Below are positions 8,750 through 18,027 of a stretch of 64,000 nt of DNA, piece by piece. The DNA is taken from assembly GCF_023006325.1 (NCBI RefSeq), contig NZ_JAINDF010000005.1:186001-250000 (forward strand). The letters run 5' to 3'. The position numbers and the translations under genes are program-made. The notes beneath the pieces are model-generated. The model saw nothing but the letters and a program-made list of their open reading frames with translations. It had not been told where the DNA came from and searched no databases. The stretch's first letter is position 1; each line of letters starts with the position of its first letter. The DNA is from Kordiimonas marina (GTDB lineage: Bacteria > Pseudomonadota > Alphaproteobacteria > Sphingomonadales > Kordiimonadaceae).

Positions 8750-9921
8750 TGGTAGACACAAGCTTCCTTTCCTGGCCGTTTTTTGACGATCACCACCGCA
8801 CGCTGGCGGCGGATTTGGACGGCTGGGCCACCGAAACCCTGCCGGGCATTGTGGATGCCCCCGGCGCGCATGATGATGTCGACGCGACCTGCCGTGCGCT
8901 CGTGAAGGCGCTCGGGGCAGGTGGCTGGCTCCGCTATGCGGTCCCGAAGGCCTATGGCGGCATGTTCGATACGCTCGACGTCCGCTCCCTGTGCCTGATC
9001 CGCGAAACGCTGGCGCGCCATTCGGGCCTGGCCGATTTTGTCTTCGCGATGCAGGGGCTTGGCTCTGGCGCCATCACGCTTGGCGGGTCGGAGGAAACCA
9101 AGGCGGCCTATCTGCCCTTGGTGGCTTCGGGCGAAAAGATCGCGGCCTTCGCGCTCACTGAACCGGAAGCGGGTTCGGATGTCGCCTCGATCGCGACCGG
9201 GCTTACGGACGTGCCGGGTGGTCTCCGCGTTTCAGGTCACAAAACCTATATCTCCAACGGCGGTATCGCTGACTTCTACTGCGTCTTCGCCCGCTCAGGC
9301 GAGGCTGATGGTGCGCGCGGCCTGTCCGCTGCCGTGGTTGATGCCGACACGCCGGGGCTGGAGATCGAGGAGCGCATCGAGGTGATAGCCCCACACCCGC
9401 TTGCGCGGCTGTTCTTCCAGGGCTGTACCGTGCCTGCCGGGAACCTGCTTGGCGCGCGCGGCGGTGGCTTCAAGCTGGCCATGCAGACCTTGGATATTTT
9501 CCGGTCCACCGTTGGGGCTGCCGCGCTCGGCTTTGCGCGCCGGGCTCTTGACGAGGCTGTTACGCACACGAAAAGCCGGGTGCTGTTCGGCAAGCCGCTG
9601 GCCGAGCAGCCGATCACGCAGGAACGGCTCGCTGAAATGGCGCTCGATGTCGACGCGAGCGCGCTTTTGATCTACCGCGCGGCCTGGACCAAGGACAGCG
9701 GTGCACCCCGCGTGACGCGGGAGGCGGCGATGGCGAAACTCCATGCCACCGATCAGGCGCAAACCGTGATCGACAAGGCGCTGCAGATGTTCGGTGGCCT
9801 TGGTGTGACGCACGGCGTGAAGGTGGAGGAACTCTACCGCGAAATCCGCGCGCTCCGCATCTATGAGGGCGCGTCCGAGGTGCAAAAACTGGTGATCGCG
9901 CGTCAGCTTCTGAGCGAGTAA
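8749..9921 (+). CDS. Acyl-CoA dehydrogenase (2-aminobenzoate pathway)
   Basis: About 390 residues, the standard ACAD length. It has the flavin/substrate motif [11 protein letters not shown], the central beta-domain ([19 protein letters not shown]), the helical motif [33 protein letters not shown], and a Glu in the YEGASE segment that fits the catalytic base. It uses FAD and would introduce a double bond into an acyl-CoA in the beta-oxidation-like part of the pathway, passing electrons to ETF. The ATG overlaps the previous stop; an upstream extension to 8617 lies within the hydratase gene and is ignored. Confidence 0.9.
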   Translation: MVDTSFLSWPFFDDHHRTLAADLDGWATETLPGIVDAPGAHDDVDATCRALVKALGAGGWLRYAVPKAYGGMFDTLDVRSLCLIRETLARHSGLADFVFAMQGLGSGAITLGGSEETKAAYLPLVASGEKIAAFALTEPEAGSDVASIATGLTDVPGGLRVSGHKTYISNGGIADFYCVFARSGEADGARGLSAAVVDADTPGLEIEERIEVIAPHPLARLFFQGCTVPAGNLLGARGGGFKLAMQTLDIFRSTVGAAALGFARRALDEAVTHTKSRVLFGKPLAEQPITQERLAEMALDVDASALLIYRAAWTKDSGAPRVTREAAMAKLHATDQAQTVIDKALQMFGGLGVTHGVKVEELYREIRALRIYEGASEVQKLVIARQLLSE

Positions 9922-9992
9922 GCGACCGGCGCTGGGCTGGCGCTGGTGTCATCATGGGCCTGGGGAGGCCCGGAAAATGAGGGTGGGAGACC

Positions 9993-11591
9993 ATGTTTGA
10001 AAGTGCCCATATCGATACATTCACCCGTGACCGCCTGCCGGACATGGCGGACTGGCCGGAGCTCGTCTTCGACCTGCCGGAGCTTCGGTACCCCGAGCGG
10101 CTGAACGCGGCGGACACGCTTTTGAATGGCGGCAAGCCGGACCGCCCGGCTATCCTCTGGGACGGTGGCAGCTGGACCTATGCCGAGCTCCGCGCCACGG
10201 CGAACCGCATCGCTCGCGTGCTTACCGAAGACTATGGCCTGGTGCCGGGGGGCCGCGTGCTCCTGCGCGGGCGCAACACGCCGATGATGTTCGCGGCCTG
10301 GTACGGCGCGCTGCTGGCGGGCGGTGTTGTGGTCTCGACCATGCCGCTTCTGCGCGCGGGCGAACTGGCCACGATCATCGATGCCGCTGAAATCGGACTC
10401 GCGCTCAGTGAAAATGACCTGATGGATGAACTGACGGGGGCCGCAAAGGTAACCGCCAAGCCGGTCAGCACCGTCGGGTTCGGGGCTGAGGGCGCGACGC
10501 TTGAAGCCCATATGGCTGAGAAGCCGGATGACTTCGCGCCGATACAGACCGCGCAGGATGATGTCGCGCTCCTGGCTTTCACCTCCGGCACCACCGGCAA
10601 GCCCAAGGCTTGTATGCATTTCCACCGCGACATCCTGGCGATGGCGGACGGCTATGCCCGCCATATCCTCGCGCCTCGCGAGACAGATGTGTTTACAGGC
10701 TCACCGCCCATTGCCTTCACTTTCGGCCTTGGTGGTCTTGTGGTGTTCCCGGCGCGCTTTGGGGCTGCCGTGGCGCTCATCTCCGGCCCACCGACCCCTC
10801 AGGCGCTCCTGGACTGTATCACCCGGCACAAGGTCACCATGCTGTTCACGGCCCCGACGGCTTACAAAACCATCCTGGAGCAGCTTGACGGCGCGGATAT
10901 TTCCAGCCTGCGCGTCTGTGTTTCGGCGGGGGAAACGCTGCCGAAGGCGATCTTCGATGCGTGGTTTGAGAAGACCGGTCTCAAGTTGATGGACGGCATC
11001 GGCTCCACTGAAATGATCCATATCTTCATCTCGGCGAAGGCGGAGGATATCCGGCCAGGCCATACCGGTAAACCAGTGCCCGGCTACCGCGCCTGCGTGA
11101 TTGATGAGGACGGCAATATCCTGCCGCCGCCCGCAACCGGCCGCCTTGCGGTCAAAGGGCCGACCGGCTGCCGATATATGGCCGACGAGCGGCAGAAAAA
11201 CTATGTGGTGAACGGCTGGAACGTTACCGGCGACACCTATTTCCATGATGAGGACGGCTATTTCCGCTTCGTCGCACGTTCGGACGATATGATTGTCTCA
11301 TCGGGCTACAATATCGGCGGCCCGGAGGTGGAAGCAGCCCTCCTCCTGCATGACGCCGTCGCCGAATGCGCGGTCGTCGGTGTGCCGGACACCGCGCGCG
11401 GCCAGATCGTCAAGGCCTTCATCGTCCCGGCGGCTGGCGTTACCCCATCAGCGGACCTCGCGGAGGCCCTCAAGACCCACGTGAAGGAAACGATCGCGCC
11501 CTACAAATATCCGCGCGCGATAGACTTCATCGATGAACTCCCGAAAACCCAAACCGGCAAGATCCAGCGTTTCAAGCTGAGGGAGGGTTAG
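9993..11591 (+). CDS. 2-aminobenzoate-CoA ligase (benzoate-CoA ligase family)
   Basis: 532 residues of the ANL adenylate-forming family. The phosphate-binding loop TSGTTGKPKA lies near residue 197, the A5 motif GIGSTEM near 334, GDTYFHDEDGYFRFVARSDD near 415, and the C-terminal lysine motif PKTQTGKIQRF near 517. Length and motifs match benzoate-CoA and 2-aminobenzoate-CoA ligases rather than long-chain acyl-CoA synthetases. It would activate 2-aminobenzoate (anthranilate) with ATP and CoA, the first step of the pathway. The fused monooxygenase in the same operon supports the substrate; benzoate or a hydroxybenzoate remain possible. Confidence 0.88.
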   Translation: MFESAHIDTFTRDRLPDMADWPELVFDLPELRYPERLNAADTLLNGGKPDRPAILWDGGSWTYAELRATANRIARVLTEDYGLVPGGRVLLRGRNTPMMFAAWYGALLAGGVVVSTMPLLRAGELATIIDAAEIGLALSENDLMDELTGAAKVTAKPVSTVGFGAEGATLEAHMAEKPDDFAPIQTAQDDVALLAFTSGTTGKPKACMHFHRDILAMADGYARHILAPRETDVFTGSPPIAFTFGLGGLVVFPARFGAAVALISGPPTPQALLDCITRHKVTMLFTAPTAYKTILEQLDGADISSLRVCVSAGETLPKAIFDAWFEKTGLKLMDGIGSTEMIHIFISAKAEDIRPGHTGKPVPGYRACVIDEDGNILPPPATGRLAVKGPTGCRYMADERQKNYVVNGWNVTGDTYFHDEDGYFRFVARSDDMIVSSGYNIGGPEVEAALLLHDAVAECAVVGVPDTARGQIVKAFIVPAAGVTPSADLAEALKTHVKETIAPYKYPRAIDFIDELPKTQTGKIQRFKLREG

Positions 11592-11595
11592 ACCG

Positions 11596-12030
11596 GTGGC
11601 GGTGTTTGAAAAACAGGTGCAGATACGTTTCGCGCATGTGGATGCGGCGGGGATCATGTTCTATCCGCGCTATTTCGGTCTGATCAATGATTTGGTTGAG
11701 GACTGGTTCGGCGAAGGGCTGGGCTTCGATTTCAAGCATCTGCATATCGATGAAAAACGTGCCGTACCGACCGCCCATATCGAGGCGGACTTTATGCGCC
11801 CAAGCCGGATGCATGACCAGCTGACCTTCAGCCTGATGGCGACCCGCATCGGCACTTCCAGCTGCCACCTTTCGGTGATGGCGTGCGCGCAGGCTGAGGA
11901 ACGGCTCAGGGTCAAGCTCGTCATTGTCCATATGGATATGGCAACCGGCAAGGCCTTGCCCTGGCCTGACGACATACGCGCCGCAATGCGCCCCTGGCTT
12001 AATGAACGTGAAGAGGAAGTATGCTCATGA
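11596..12030 (+). CDS. Acyl-CoA thioesterase, 4-hydroxybenzoyl-CoA thioesterase type
   Basis: 144 residues with a hot-dog fold signature: IRFAHVDAAGIMFYPRYFGLINDLVEDW, where the Asp of HVDAAG matches the catalytic Asp of 4HBT-type thioesterases. It probably hydrolyses aryl- or acyl-CoA, perhaps to free CoA from dead-end thioesters; related thioesterases occur in 2-aminobenzoate gene clusters. The GTG at 11596 starts four bases after the ligase stop; GTG 11602 is also possible. Its TGA overlaps the next ATG. Confidence 0.85.
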   Translation: MAVFEKQVQIRFAHVDAAGIMFYPRYFGLINDLVEDWFGEGLGFDFKHLHIDEKRAVPTAHIEADFMRPSRMHDQLTFSLMATRIGTSSCHLSVMACAQAEERLRVKLVIVHMDMATGKALPWPDDIRAAMRPWLNEREEEVCS

Positions 12031-12437
12031 CCCCGCTTTTGCCCGAAGGCTGGCCGCGGCCGTCCGGTTATTCAAACGGTGTTGCCGCTGAAGGCCGCAT
12101 GGTCTTTGTCGCCGGTCAGATCGGCTGGACGCCGGATATGGTGTTCGAGGCCGAGGATTTCCTGGGCCAGCTTCGCCAGACCCTCCTGAACACGCTTGCG
12201 GTGCTCGCCGAGGCCGATGCCGGGCCGGAGCATATCGCGCGGATGACTTGGTACGTTACCGACCGCGATGAATATATCGCGAACCTCAAGGGCATGGGGC
12301 CGATCTGGCGTGAGCTTATGGGCAAAAATTATCCCGCCATGGCGTGCGTGGAAGTGTCCCGCCTCGTGGAGGAGAAGGCCCGGGTGGAGATTGAAACCAC
12401 GGCTGTGGTGCCGGTGGGTAAGGGAGACAGGCCATGA
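12027..12437 (+). CDS. RidA-family (Rid/YER057c/UK114) protein
   Basis: About 136 residues. The RidA end motif (VSRLVEEKARVEIETTAVV) and the central WYVTDRDEYIANLKGMGPIWRELMG block are visible. RidA proteins hydrolyse reactive imines/enamines to ketones and ammonia. Ring reduction of 2-aminobenzoyl-CoA gives an amino-enone, so deamination by this protein is a sensible role here; such a gene is also known in the Azoarcus cluster. I chose ATG 12027 (ATGA overlap, GAGGAAG at good distance); ATG 12021 is in frame two codons earlier. Its stop overlaps the next start. Confidence 0.88.
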   Translation: MTPLLPEGWPRPSGYSNGVAAEGRMVFVAGQIGWTPDMVFEAEDFLGQLRQTLLNTLAVLAEADAGPEHIARMTWYVTDRDEYIANLKGMGPIWRELMGKNYPAMACVEVSRLVEEKARVEIETTAVVPVGKGDRP

Positions 12438-14776
12438 AGATCAGCGTTGTCGGCGGGGGGCCTGGTGGCCTCTATTTCGCGCTTCTGACCAAGAAGGCCC
12501 GGCCTGATTTCGAGATCGAGGTCATTGAGCAAAACGGCGAGGGCGACACGTTCGGCTTCGGCGTGGTCTTCTCCGACGAGACGCTGGATGAGTTTTTCGC
12601 CGCCGACCCTGAAAGCTATGACCTGATCCGTGACAGCTTCGCCTACTGGCAGGACATTGTGGTCGAAAAGGATGGCGCGCGCACGGTCATCGGCGGGAAT
12701 GGCTTCGCCGGCTGTTCACGCTTCACGCTTCTGGAAATCCTGACCAAACGCTGCCGGGAGGTTGGCGTAAAGCTCACCTTCGGCAAGCGGCTCGATATCG
12801 ACCGGCTCGAAGAAGAGCTGGCGGGTAGCGACCTGATCATCGCCGCCGATGGGATTGGCAGCGCGATCCGCGAACGCTTCGCCGAGGGCTTTGGCCGTGA
12901 GCTTGAAATGCGCAAGAACCATTTCACCTGGCTGGGCTCGACCAAGCCCTTAGATGCCTTCACCTTCTTCTTCAAGGAAACGCCGGAAGGCCATTTCTGC
13001 GCTCACACCTATGAGTATGAAGCCGGACGTTCGACCTGGGTGATCGAATGCACGCCGGAAGCGTTTGAAGCCTGTGGCTTCGCCGACATGAGCGAGGACG
13101 AAACCGCGCGTGCTCTTGAGCGCGTGTTCGCCGACGAGCTGGACGGCCACGGTCTTATCACCAACCGTTCGATCTGGCGCCAGTTCCCGCGCGTGCGCTG
13201 CGCCACCTGGTCGGTTGGTAATATCGCGATCTTGGGGGATGCCAAGGCCTCGGCGCACTGGTCGATCGGCTCCGGCACCAAGCTTGCGATGGAATGCGCG
13301 ATCGGGCTCAGCGAAGCCGTGGTCGAGAATGCGGGCGATGTGCCTGCCGCCATGGCGGCCTATGAGGACAAGCGCCGCACGCCTGTGGAGATCATTCAGC
13401 ACGCCGCGGATGTTTCCTTGCGCTGGTTTGAGGATATGGCGCGCCACTGGGACAAGCGCCGCTATGAATTCGCTTTCGCGCTGATGTCGCGCTCGAAAAG
13501 CATCACCTGGGACAATGTCGGGCTGCGGGACGCGGCCTTTCTCAAGAAGGTGGAGGATGAATATTATGCGTCCCTGCCCCCCTACGCCCAACCGCCCGAG
13601 GGCAAGCACCCAACCCCGATGTTCACGCCCTTCAAGCTGAGGGGCATGACGCTTTCGAACCGGGTGGTCGTTGCCCCGATGGCGCAATATTCGGCTGATA
13701 AGGGCGTGCCGACAGACTGGCATTTCATGCACCTGGGCGCGCGCGGGGTTGGCGGCGCGGGGCTTTTGTTCACCGAGATGACCTGTCCGTCGCCGGACGC
13801 GCGCATCACCGACTATTGCCCCGGCCTCTGGAATGACGCGCAGGAGAAAGCCTGGGCCCATATCGTCGATTTCATCCATGAAAATGGCGATACCAAAGTC
13901 TGTATGCAGATCGGCCACGCGGGCCGCAAGGGCTCGACCAAGCACCCGAAGGAAGGCGCAGACTTGCCGAAGGACGAGGGCAACTGGCCGCTCGTCTCCG
14001 CCTCCGCCATTCCCTATAAGGAGGGTGTGAACGCCGTTCCTGCCGAGCTGGACCGCGCGGGCATGGACCGTATCCGTGAAGAGTTCGTCGAGACAACTTT
14101 GCGCGCGGACCGCGCTGGGGTCGATATGATCGAGCTTCACTGCGCCCACGGTTACCTGATGGCGAGCTTCCTATCGCCGCTCACCAACACCCGCACGGAT
14201 GGCTATGGCGGCTCGACCGAGAACCGGGTCAAATATCCGCTGGAGGTCTTCAAGGCCATGCGGGAAGCCTGGCCCGCACATAAGCCGATGTCGGTCAGGA
14301 TTTCAGCATGGGACTGGGCTCCCGGTGGAATTGGCTGGCACGACTTGGATGTAATTGCCGCAGCTTTCAAGGAAGCAGGCGTCGACCTGATCAACGTTTC
14401 GACCGGCCAGACGGTGCCGCAGCAGAAGCCTGTTTACGGCCGTATGTATCAGGTGCCGTTTGCGGACTATATCCGTCATGTCTCTGGTCTGCCGGTGATG
14501 ACCGTGGGCGCGATCACTGAGCCCGCGCAGATCAACACCATCATTGCAGCAGGGCGGGCAGACCTCGTCGCCCTCGCTCGTCCGCACCTCAATGAACCGG
14601 CCTTCACCCGCCGCGCCGCCGCGCATTATGGCGTCACTGACCCGCACTGGCCTGTCCAATACAAGACCGGTGAGTACCAACAGCTCCGGGAAGCCGAAAA
14701 GGAAAATGAAAAAGCGCTGGAGACCGCCCGCAAGCTCCGCCCCACCCGCCGCCACTATAAGCGTGCGGCAAGCTGA
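12434..14776 (+). CDS. 2-aminobenzoyl-CoA monooxygenase/reductase (fused FAD and FMN domains)
   Basis: 780 residues with two enzymes in one chain. Residues 1 to about 380 form a PHBH-type FAD monooxygenase (GGGPGG at 8-13, a VGNIAILGDAKASAHW GD-motif, and a GSGTKLAME follow-on). From about residue 392 an old-yellow-enzyme domain begins (MTLSNRVVVAPMAQYSADKG, IELHCAHGYLMASFLSPLTN, RVGADLVALARP-like end). This architecture is that of 2-aminobenzoyl-CoA monooxygenase/reductase from Azoarcus evansii, also listed in databases as bifunctional salicylyl-CoA 5-hydroxylase/oxidoreductase. It hydroxylates and then reduces the ring using O2 and NAD(P)H, with no aromatic ring-cleaving dioxygenase. It is the last gene of the operon. 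Confidence 0.92.
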   Translation: MKISVVGGGPGGLYFALLTKKARPDFEIEVIEQNGEGDTFGFGVVFSDETLDEFFAADPESYDLIRDSFAYWQDIVVEKDGARTVIGGNGFAGCSRFTLLEILTKRCREVGVKLTFGKRLDIDRLEEELAGSDLIIAADGIGSAIRERFAEGFGRELEMRKNHFTWLGSTKPLDAFTFFFKETPEGHFCAHTYEYEAGRSTWVIECTPEAFEACGFADMSEDETARALERVFADELDGHGLITNRSIWRQFPRVRCATWSVGNIAILGDAKASAHWSIGSGTKLAMECAIGLSEAVVENAGDVPAAMAAYEDKRRTPVEIIQHAADVSLRWFEDMARHWDKRRYEFAFALMSRSKSITWDNVGLRDAAFLKKVEDEYYASLPPYAQPPEGKHPTPMFTPFKLRGMTLSNRVVVAPMAQYSADKGVPTDWHFMHLGARGVGGAGLLFTEMTCPSPDARITDYCPGLWNDAQEKAWAHIVDFIHENGDTKVCMQIGHAGRKGSTKHPKEGADLPKDEGNWPLVSASAIPYKEGVNAVPAELDRAGMDRIREEFVETTLRADRAGVDMIELHCAHGYLMASFLSPLTNTRTDGYGGSTENRVKYPLEVFKAMREAWPAHKPMSVRISAWDWAPGGIGWHDLDVIAAAFKEAGVDLINVSTGQTVPQQKPVYGRMYQVPFADYIRHVSGLPVMTVGAITEPAQINTIIAAGRADLVALARPHLNEPAFTRRAAAHYGVTDPHWPVQYKTGEYQQLREAEKENEKALETARKLRPTRRHYKRAAS

Positions 14777-14829
14777 TCTATTGTATTTGGAATTAGGGTG
14801 CCCAAACTTTCATTCGCAGAGTTAACCTG

Positions 14830-15801
14830 TTAATGTTGGTCGCTGAGATAATAATCTATTGTTGCTTGAAGTCCCCGTTCTAGCGACCAATTTTCTTTGA
14901 AATTGGTAAGTGATTTGAGTTTGCGGATGTCGGGGCAGCGCCGTCGGACAGAGCCTGCAGGTGACGGGAAGCAGGTGATCTCGCCCTCAAAACCGCAGGT
15001 TTCCATGATGATCTTGCCAAGCTCAAGCATGGTGATTTCGCGCGTGCCGCCTAGGTTGATCGTCTGGTTCACGCAGGCTTCGCTCTCTCCCATGGCAATG
15101 GTGGCCGCGATGGCATCGTCGACATAAATGAAAGAGCGGGTGTCTTCCCAGCCGTACAATTCGAACCGGCCTTCGCGCGCCCGCATCAGGAAATCGGGAA
15201 TCACATGCTTGTCGCCCATCCGGGGGCCATAGGCATTGTGGAACCGGGCGATCGTATGCGGCATCTTGTATTCATTGCTGGCATGGATGACCGCGATTTC
15301 GCCGTGCACCTTGGAGGCGCCGTAGGACCAGCGCGCATTGTAGGTATCGTCGAAGCTGACAGGCACATTTTCCGCGGTCGGCACTTCCCAGCCGAAGGTC
15401 TGGACCGTGCTGGCATAAGCCTCTGAGGTGCCTGCGTAAACGAAGCGGCGCAAGCGGCCGAGCGGGCCATATTTCGCGAGCAGGTGCATGGTCGGCAACG
15501 TGCAGCAGCGCACCACCTCGAACGGACAATTGTAGAAATTCTGCGTCCCGTTGAGGGCCGCCATATGGTAGACGACATCCACGTCATCCGGCAGTTTGGC
15601 AACGGCCGCCGGGTCGGTCAGGTCAAGCGAAAGGCCCGTGACATTGTCCCGGTCGAGCAGTGCCTGATAGAGCGCGTCATCCTCGCCGCGGATGAAATTG
15701 TCGGCGCAGATGACCCGGTTGGCCGGGTTGCCGGCCAGCGCGACGGCCAGATGGTATCCAAGGAAGCCCGCGCTTCCGGTTACGAGGATGGTTTCGCTCA
15801 T
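14830..15801 (-). CDS. NAD-dependent sugar-nucleotide epimerase/dehydratase
   Basis: 323 residues of the extended SDR family: Rossmann motif TGSAGFLGYHL at the N-terminus, catalytic YGASK (YxxxK), and a substrate-binding part with DTRSFIYVDDAI. It most resembles the UDP-glucose 4-epimerase / UDP-glucuronate decarboxylase group, but the exact sugar is unclear. It is the last gene of a leftward six-gene operon starting at 20704. It lies directly after the nucleotide-sugar dehydrogenase gene, whose product could be its substrate, as in UDP-glucuronate to UDP-xylose or UDP-galacturonate conversion. Confidence 0.82.
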   Translation of the reverse strand: MSETILVTGSAGFLGYHLAVALAGNPANRVICADNFIRGEDDALYQALLDRDNVTGLSLDLTDPAAVAKLPDDVDVVYHMAALNGTQNFYNCPFEVVRCCTLPTMHLLAKYGPLGRLRRFVYAGTSEAYASTVQTFGWEVPTAENVPVSFDDTYNARWSYGASKVHGEIAVIHASNEYKMPHTIARFHNAYGPRMGDKHVIPDFLMRAREGRFELYGWEDTRSFIYVDDAIAATIAMGESEACVNQTINLGGTREITMLELGKIIMETCGFEGEITCFPSPAGSVRRRCPDIRKLKSLTNFKENWSLERGLQATIDYYLSDQH

Positions 15802-17187
15802 TTACACAGCCTGTTTGTCGTTGTCATGGCCCGTCGGCCAGCTATTCAGGTTCACCAGATTGCCCAGCCCGCAATAGGCCACGCCCGATGGCAGATCCAG
15901 GTCCTCGCCGTGCAGCTGGTTCCAGTAGTCATAGATGATGCCGGGCTGCTGCATGGTTGTGGCAAGGCGCGCAAGCGGCATGCGCGAAAAGGCGTTGTGG
16001 TTGTTTTGGATGACCGCGATCGAGGCGCCGCGCATGGCATCCTCTAGCGTCGGGCAGGGCTCGACACCGAAGTCGGCCGCCTTGTCCATGGCGACAACAG
16101 GGTCGAACGCCTTCAGCTTCGCCCCCGGGAAATGGGTGCGCAGGCTTTTGATGATCGGGCCCGCCATCGTACCCCTCAGGTCGTCGGTTTCCGGGCGGCC
16201 CTTGAAGGCCAGCCCCAGGATAGTGATGGTGCCGGGGGCATTGTCGGCGCCGACCTTGTCTTTCCAGAGACCAGCAATCTGCGCGATCGTGCGGTCTGGC
16301 AGGGTTTCGTTCCAGACGCGGGCCGCAAGGCTCAGTTCCGGGGTGAAGCCATAGGGTTCGATGCCTTCGGCCAGAATATGGGGGTCTTTCTCAAGGCATG
16401 GCCCGCCCACGGGGCCCGGCAGTGGCAGGTTTGACCGCTCATAGCCAAGGTTGCCGGCGGCGATAACCTCGGACGCCGACACGCCGACCGCATCGCACAT
16501 GCTCGCCACTTCGTTCGCGAAGGCAAAGATATAGTCGCGCTGGGTATTGTTGATCAGCTTGATCATCTCCGCCGTCTCAAGGTCGTTCACCCGGATAACG
16601 GACGGCGTGAGGAAGGTATAAAGCTGTGAGGCCCTGAGCGCCGAACGGTGGTTGATGCCGCCGATGATCTGTGGCAACGTGCGCAATTCCGCAAGTGCTC
16701 GGCCCTCAAGCGTGCGTTCAGGGCAGAAGGTCAGGTCGTAGGTGGCGCCGCTCTTGTCCAAGATTGGTTTGACGATATTGCGGGTCGTGCCTACGCGGAC
16801 CGTGGAGCGCAGCATGACCAGATCGCCGTCCTTCAAGACTTTCGATAGGTCATTGGCGACCTGTTCGATGGCGGCGTAGTCGGTTTTCTTGCCGTGGCCG
16901 AGCGGGGTGCCGACCGTGACGATATAGGTTGTCGTAGGCATGCCCGGCTCAAGCTTGTCGGAAACGACGATCTGCCTGGCCTGTACTTGACGCGCTAACT
17001 TTTCATCAAGGCCCACTTCGGTGAAATGCGCTCGGCCCGCACGGACACATTTCAGTGTGTCCGGGTTGCGCTCGATACCGTGTACCCGGAAGCCCGCGTT
17101 CGCCATGGCAACGCTGAGGGTCAGGCCGACATACCCAAGTCCGATGATGCAAACACTTCCATCAGGAAAATTCGAAGGCAGTGCCAT
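15802..17187 (-). CDS. Nucleotide-sugar dehydrogenase (UDP-glucose/GDP-mannose dehydrogenase family)
   Basis: About 461 residues. The N-terminal NAD-binding motif IGLGYVGLTLS, the central dimer domain with NNTQRDYIFAFANE, and the catalytic-Cys segment GGPCLEKDP are present, followed by a C-terminal UDP-binding domain (GLAFKGRPETDDLRGT). The enzyme oxidises the C6 alcohol of a sugar nucleotide to a carboxylate in two NAD-dependent steps. The central parts look closest to the UDP-N-acetyl-mannosamine/UDP-hexose dehydrogenase branch; the sugar is not certain. ATG 17187 has a GGAAA box; an in-frame TTG lies at 17196. Confidence 0.87.
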   Translation of the reverse strand: MALPSNFPDGSVCIIGLGYVGLTLSVAMANAGFRVHGIERNPDTLKCVRAGRAHFTEVGLDEKLARQVQARQIVVSDKLEPGMPTTTYIVTVGTPLGHGKKTDYAAIEQVANDLSKVLKDGDLVMLRSTVRVGTTRNIVKPILDKSGATYDLTFCPERTLEGRALAELRTLPQIIGGINHRSALRASQLYTFLTPSVIRVNDLETAEMIKLINNTQRDYIFAFANEVASMCDAVGVSASEVIAAGNLGYERSNLPLPGPVGGPCLEKDPHILAEGIEPYGFTPELSLAARVWNETLPDRTIAQIAGLWKDKVGADNAPGTITILGLAFKGRPETDDLRGTMAGPIIKSLRTHFPGAKLKAFDPVVAMDKAADFGVEPCPTLEDAMRGASIAVIQNNHNAFSRMPLARLATTMQQPGIIYDYWNQLHGEDLDLPSGVAYCGLGNLVNLNSWPTGHDNDKQAV

Positions 17188-17310
17188 GTTTTCCAAACCC
17201 CTAAATCTACAAACCCAAAAGTACCAACTTCAAAAATCGTGCGACCAAAAGTCTAACCGCATTGTCCCAGGTATTTCCACGCTATTTGCCAGAATTTTGC
17301 GATCCAACTG

Positions 17311-18027
17311 TCAGTTTGAGGCGCCGTAGACCGCCCGCACGAAGGTGTCAGCCTGCCTGAACGTGTCCGGCGTGCCGATGTCGATGAACTGCTGGGCGGT
17401 CATCACGATGCCGATCCTGCGCCCATCAGACAGCCACGTCGGGAAAAAATCGGTTTCCATGCTGTAGCTTTCGCCCGGCGTGAAGCCGTCGAACATATGC
17501 TTGCGCAAAAGGTACGTGCCGGCATTGACGACGCCCTTGCCTGGTGTCTTTTCGCGAAAGCCGGTCAGGATATTGTCGTCACCATAGGCAAGGCTGCCGT
17601 ATCGGCTTGCGTCCTCGACCACCACGCCGACCATGACACCGTCAAGCGTGGCATCGCGTTCGAGCCAGCCATAGGCGGCCTCAAGCGACAGGTCGGTCAG
17701 GCTGTCGCCATTGACGATCAGATAGTGATCGTCCTCAACCGCGTCGGCGCACAGAAGCGCGCCACCCCCGGTGCCCAGGGGGCTGGTCTCGACCACGGTT
17801 TTCAAGGTGCAGCCCGGAAGCCTTGACTGCTCGGCGTCGACCCAAGCCTCGATTTCATGGGCCTTGAAGCCCGCGGAATAGACGATCGATGTTTCGCCCT
17901 GCGCCATCACCCATTTGGTGATCCAGTGCAGGAACGGCTCGCCGCAAACAGGGACCAGCGGTTTCGGCACATTGACCAGATGGGCGATGCGCGTGCCCTT
18001 GCCGCCCGCAAGAACGATGGCCGTCAT
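17311..18027 (-). CDS. hddC: D-glycero-alpha-D-manno-heptose 1-phosphate guanylyltransferase (HddC-like)
   Basis: 238 residues with the nucleotidyltransferase signature LAGGKGTRI, followed by the PKPLVPVCGEPFL segment and a metal-binding Asp in IVNGDSLTD. It is shorter than hexose-1-phosphate nucleotidyltransferases and matches the HddC group, which makes GDP-D-glycero-alpha-D-manno-heptose from the 1-phosphate and GTP. The call is strengthened because the other three pathway genes (kinase at 32309, GmhB at 36081, GmhA at 37231) lie in the same locus. Its ATG overlaps the stop of the upstream SDR gene. A different sugar 1-phosphate cannot be excluded. Confidence 0.78.
   Translation of the reverse strand: MTAIVLAGGKGTRIAHLVNVPKPLVPVCGEPFLHWITKWVMAQGETSIVYSAGFKAHEIEAWVDAEQSRLPGCTLKTVVETSPLGTGGGALLCADAVEDDHYLIVNGDSLTDLSLEAAYGWLERDATLDGVMVGVVVEDASRYGSLAYGDDNILTGFREKTPGKGVVNAGTYLLRKHMFDGFTPGESYSMETDFFPTWLSDGRRIGIVMTAQQFIDIGTPDTFRQADTFVRAVYGASN

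Noticed and set aside
12950-14149. A 399-codon minus-strand open frame opposite the monooxygenase/reductase.
   Set aside because: Antisense shadow; the plus strand encodes a recognised two-domain enzyme.
6400-14829. Mobile element carrying the 2-aminobenzoate operon into the polysaccharide locus.
   Set aside because: No integrase, transposase, direct repeat or tRNA target was found at either edge.
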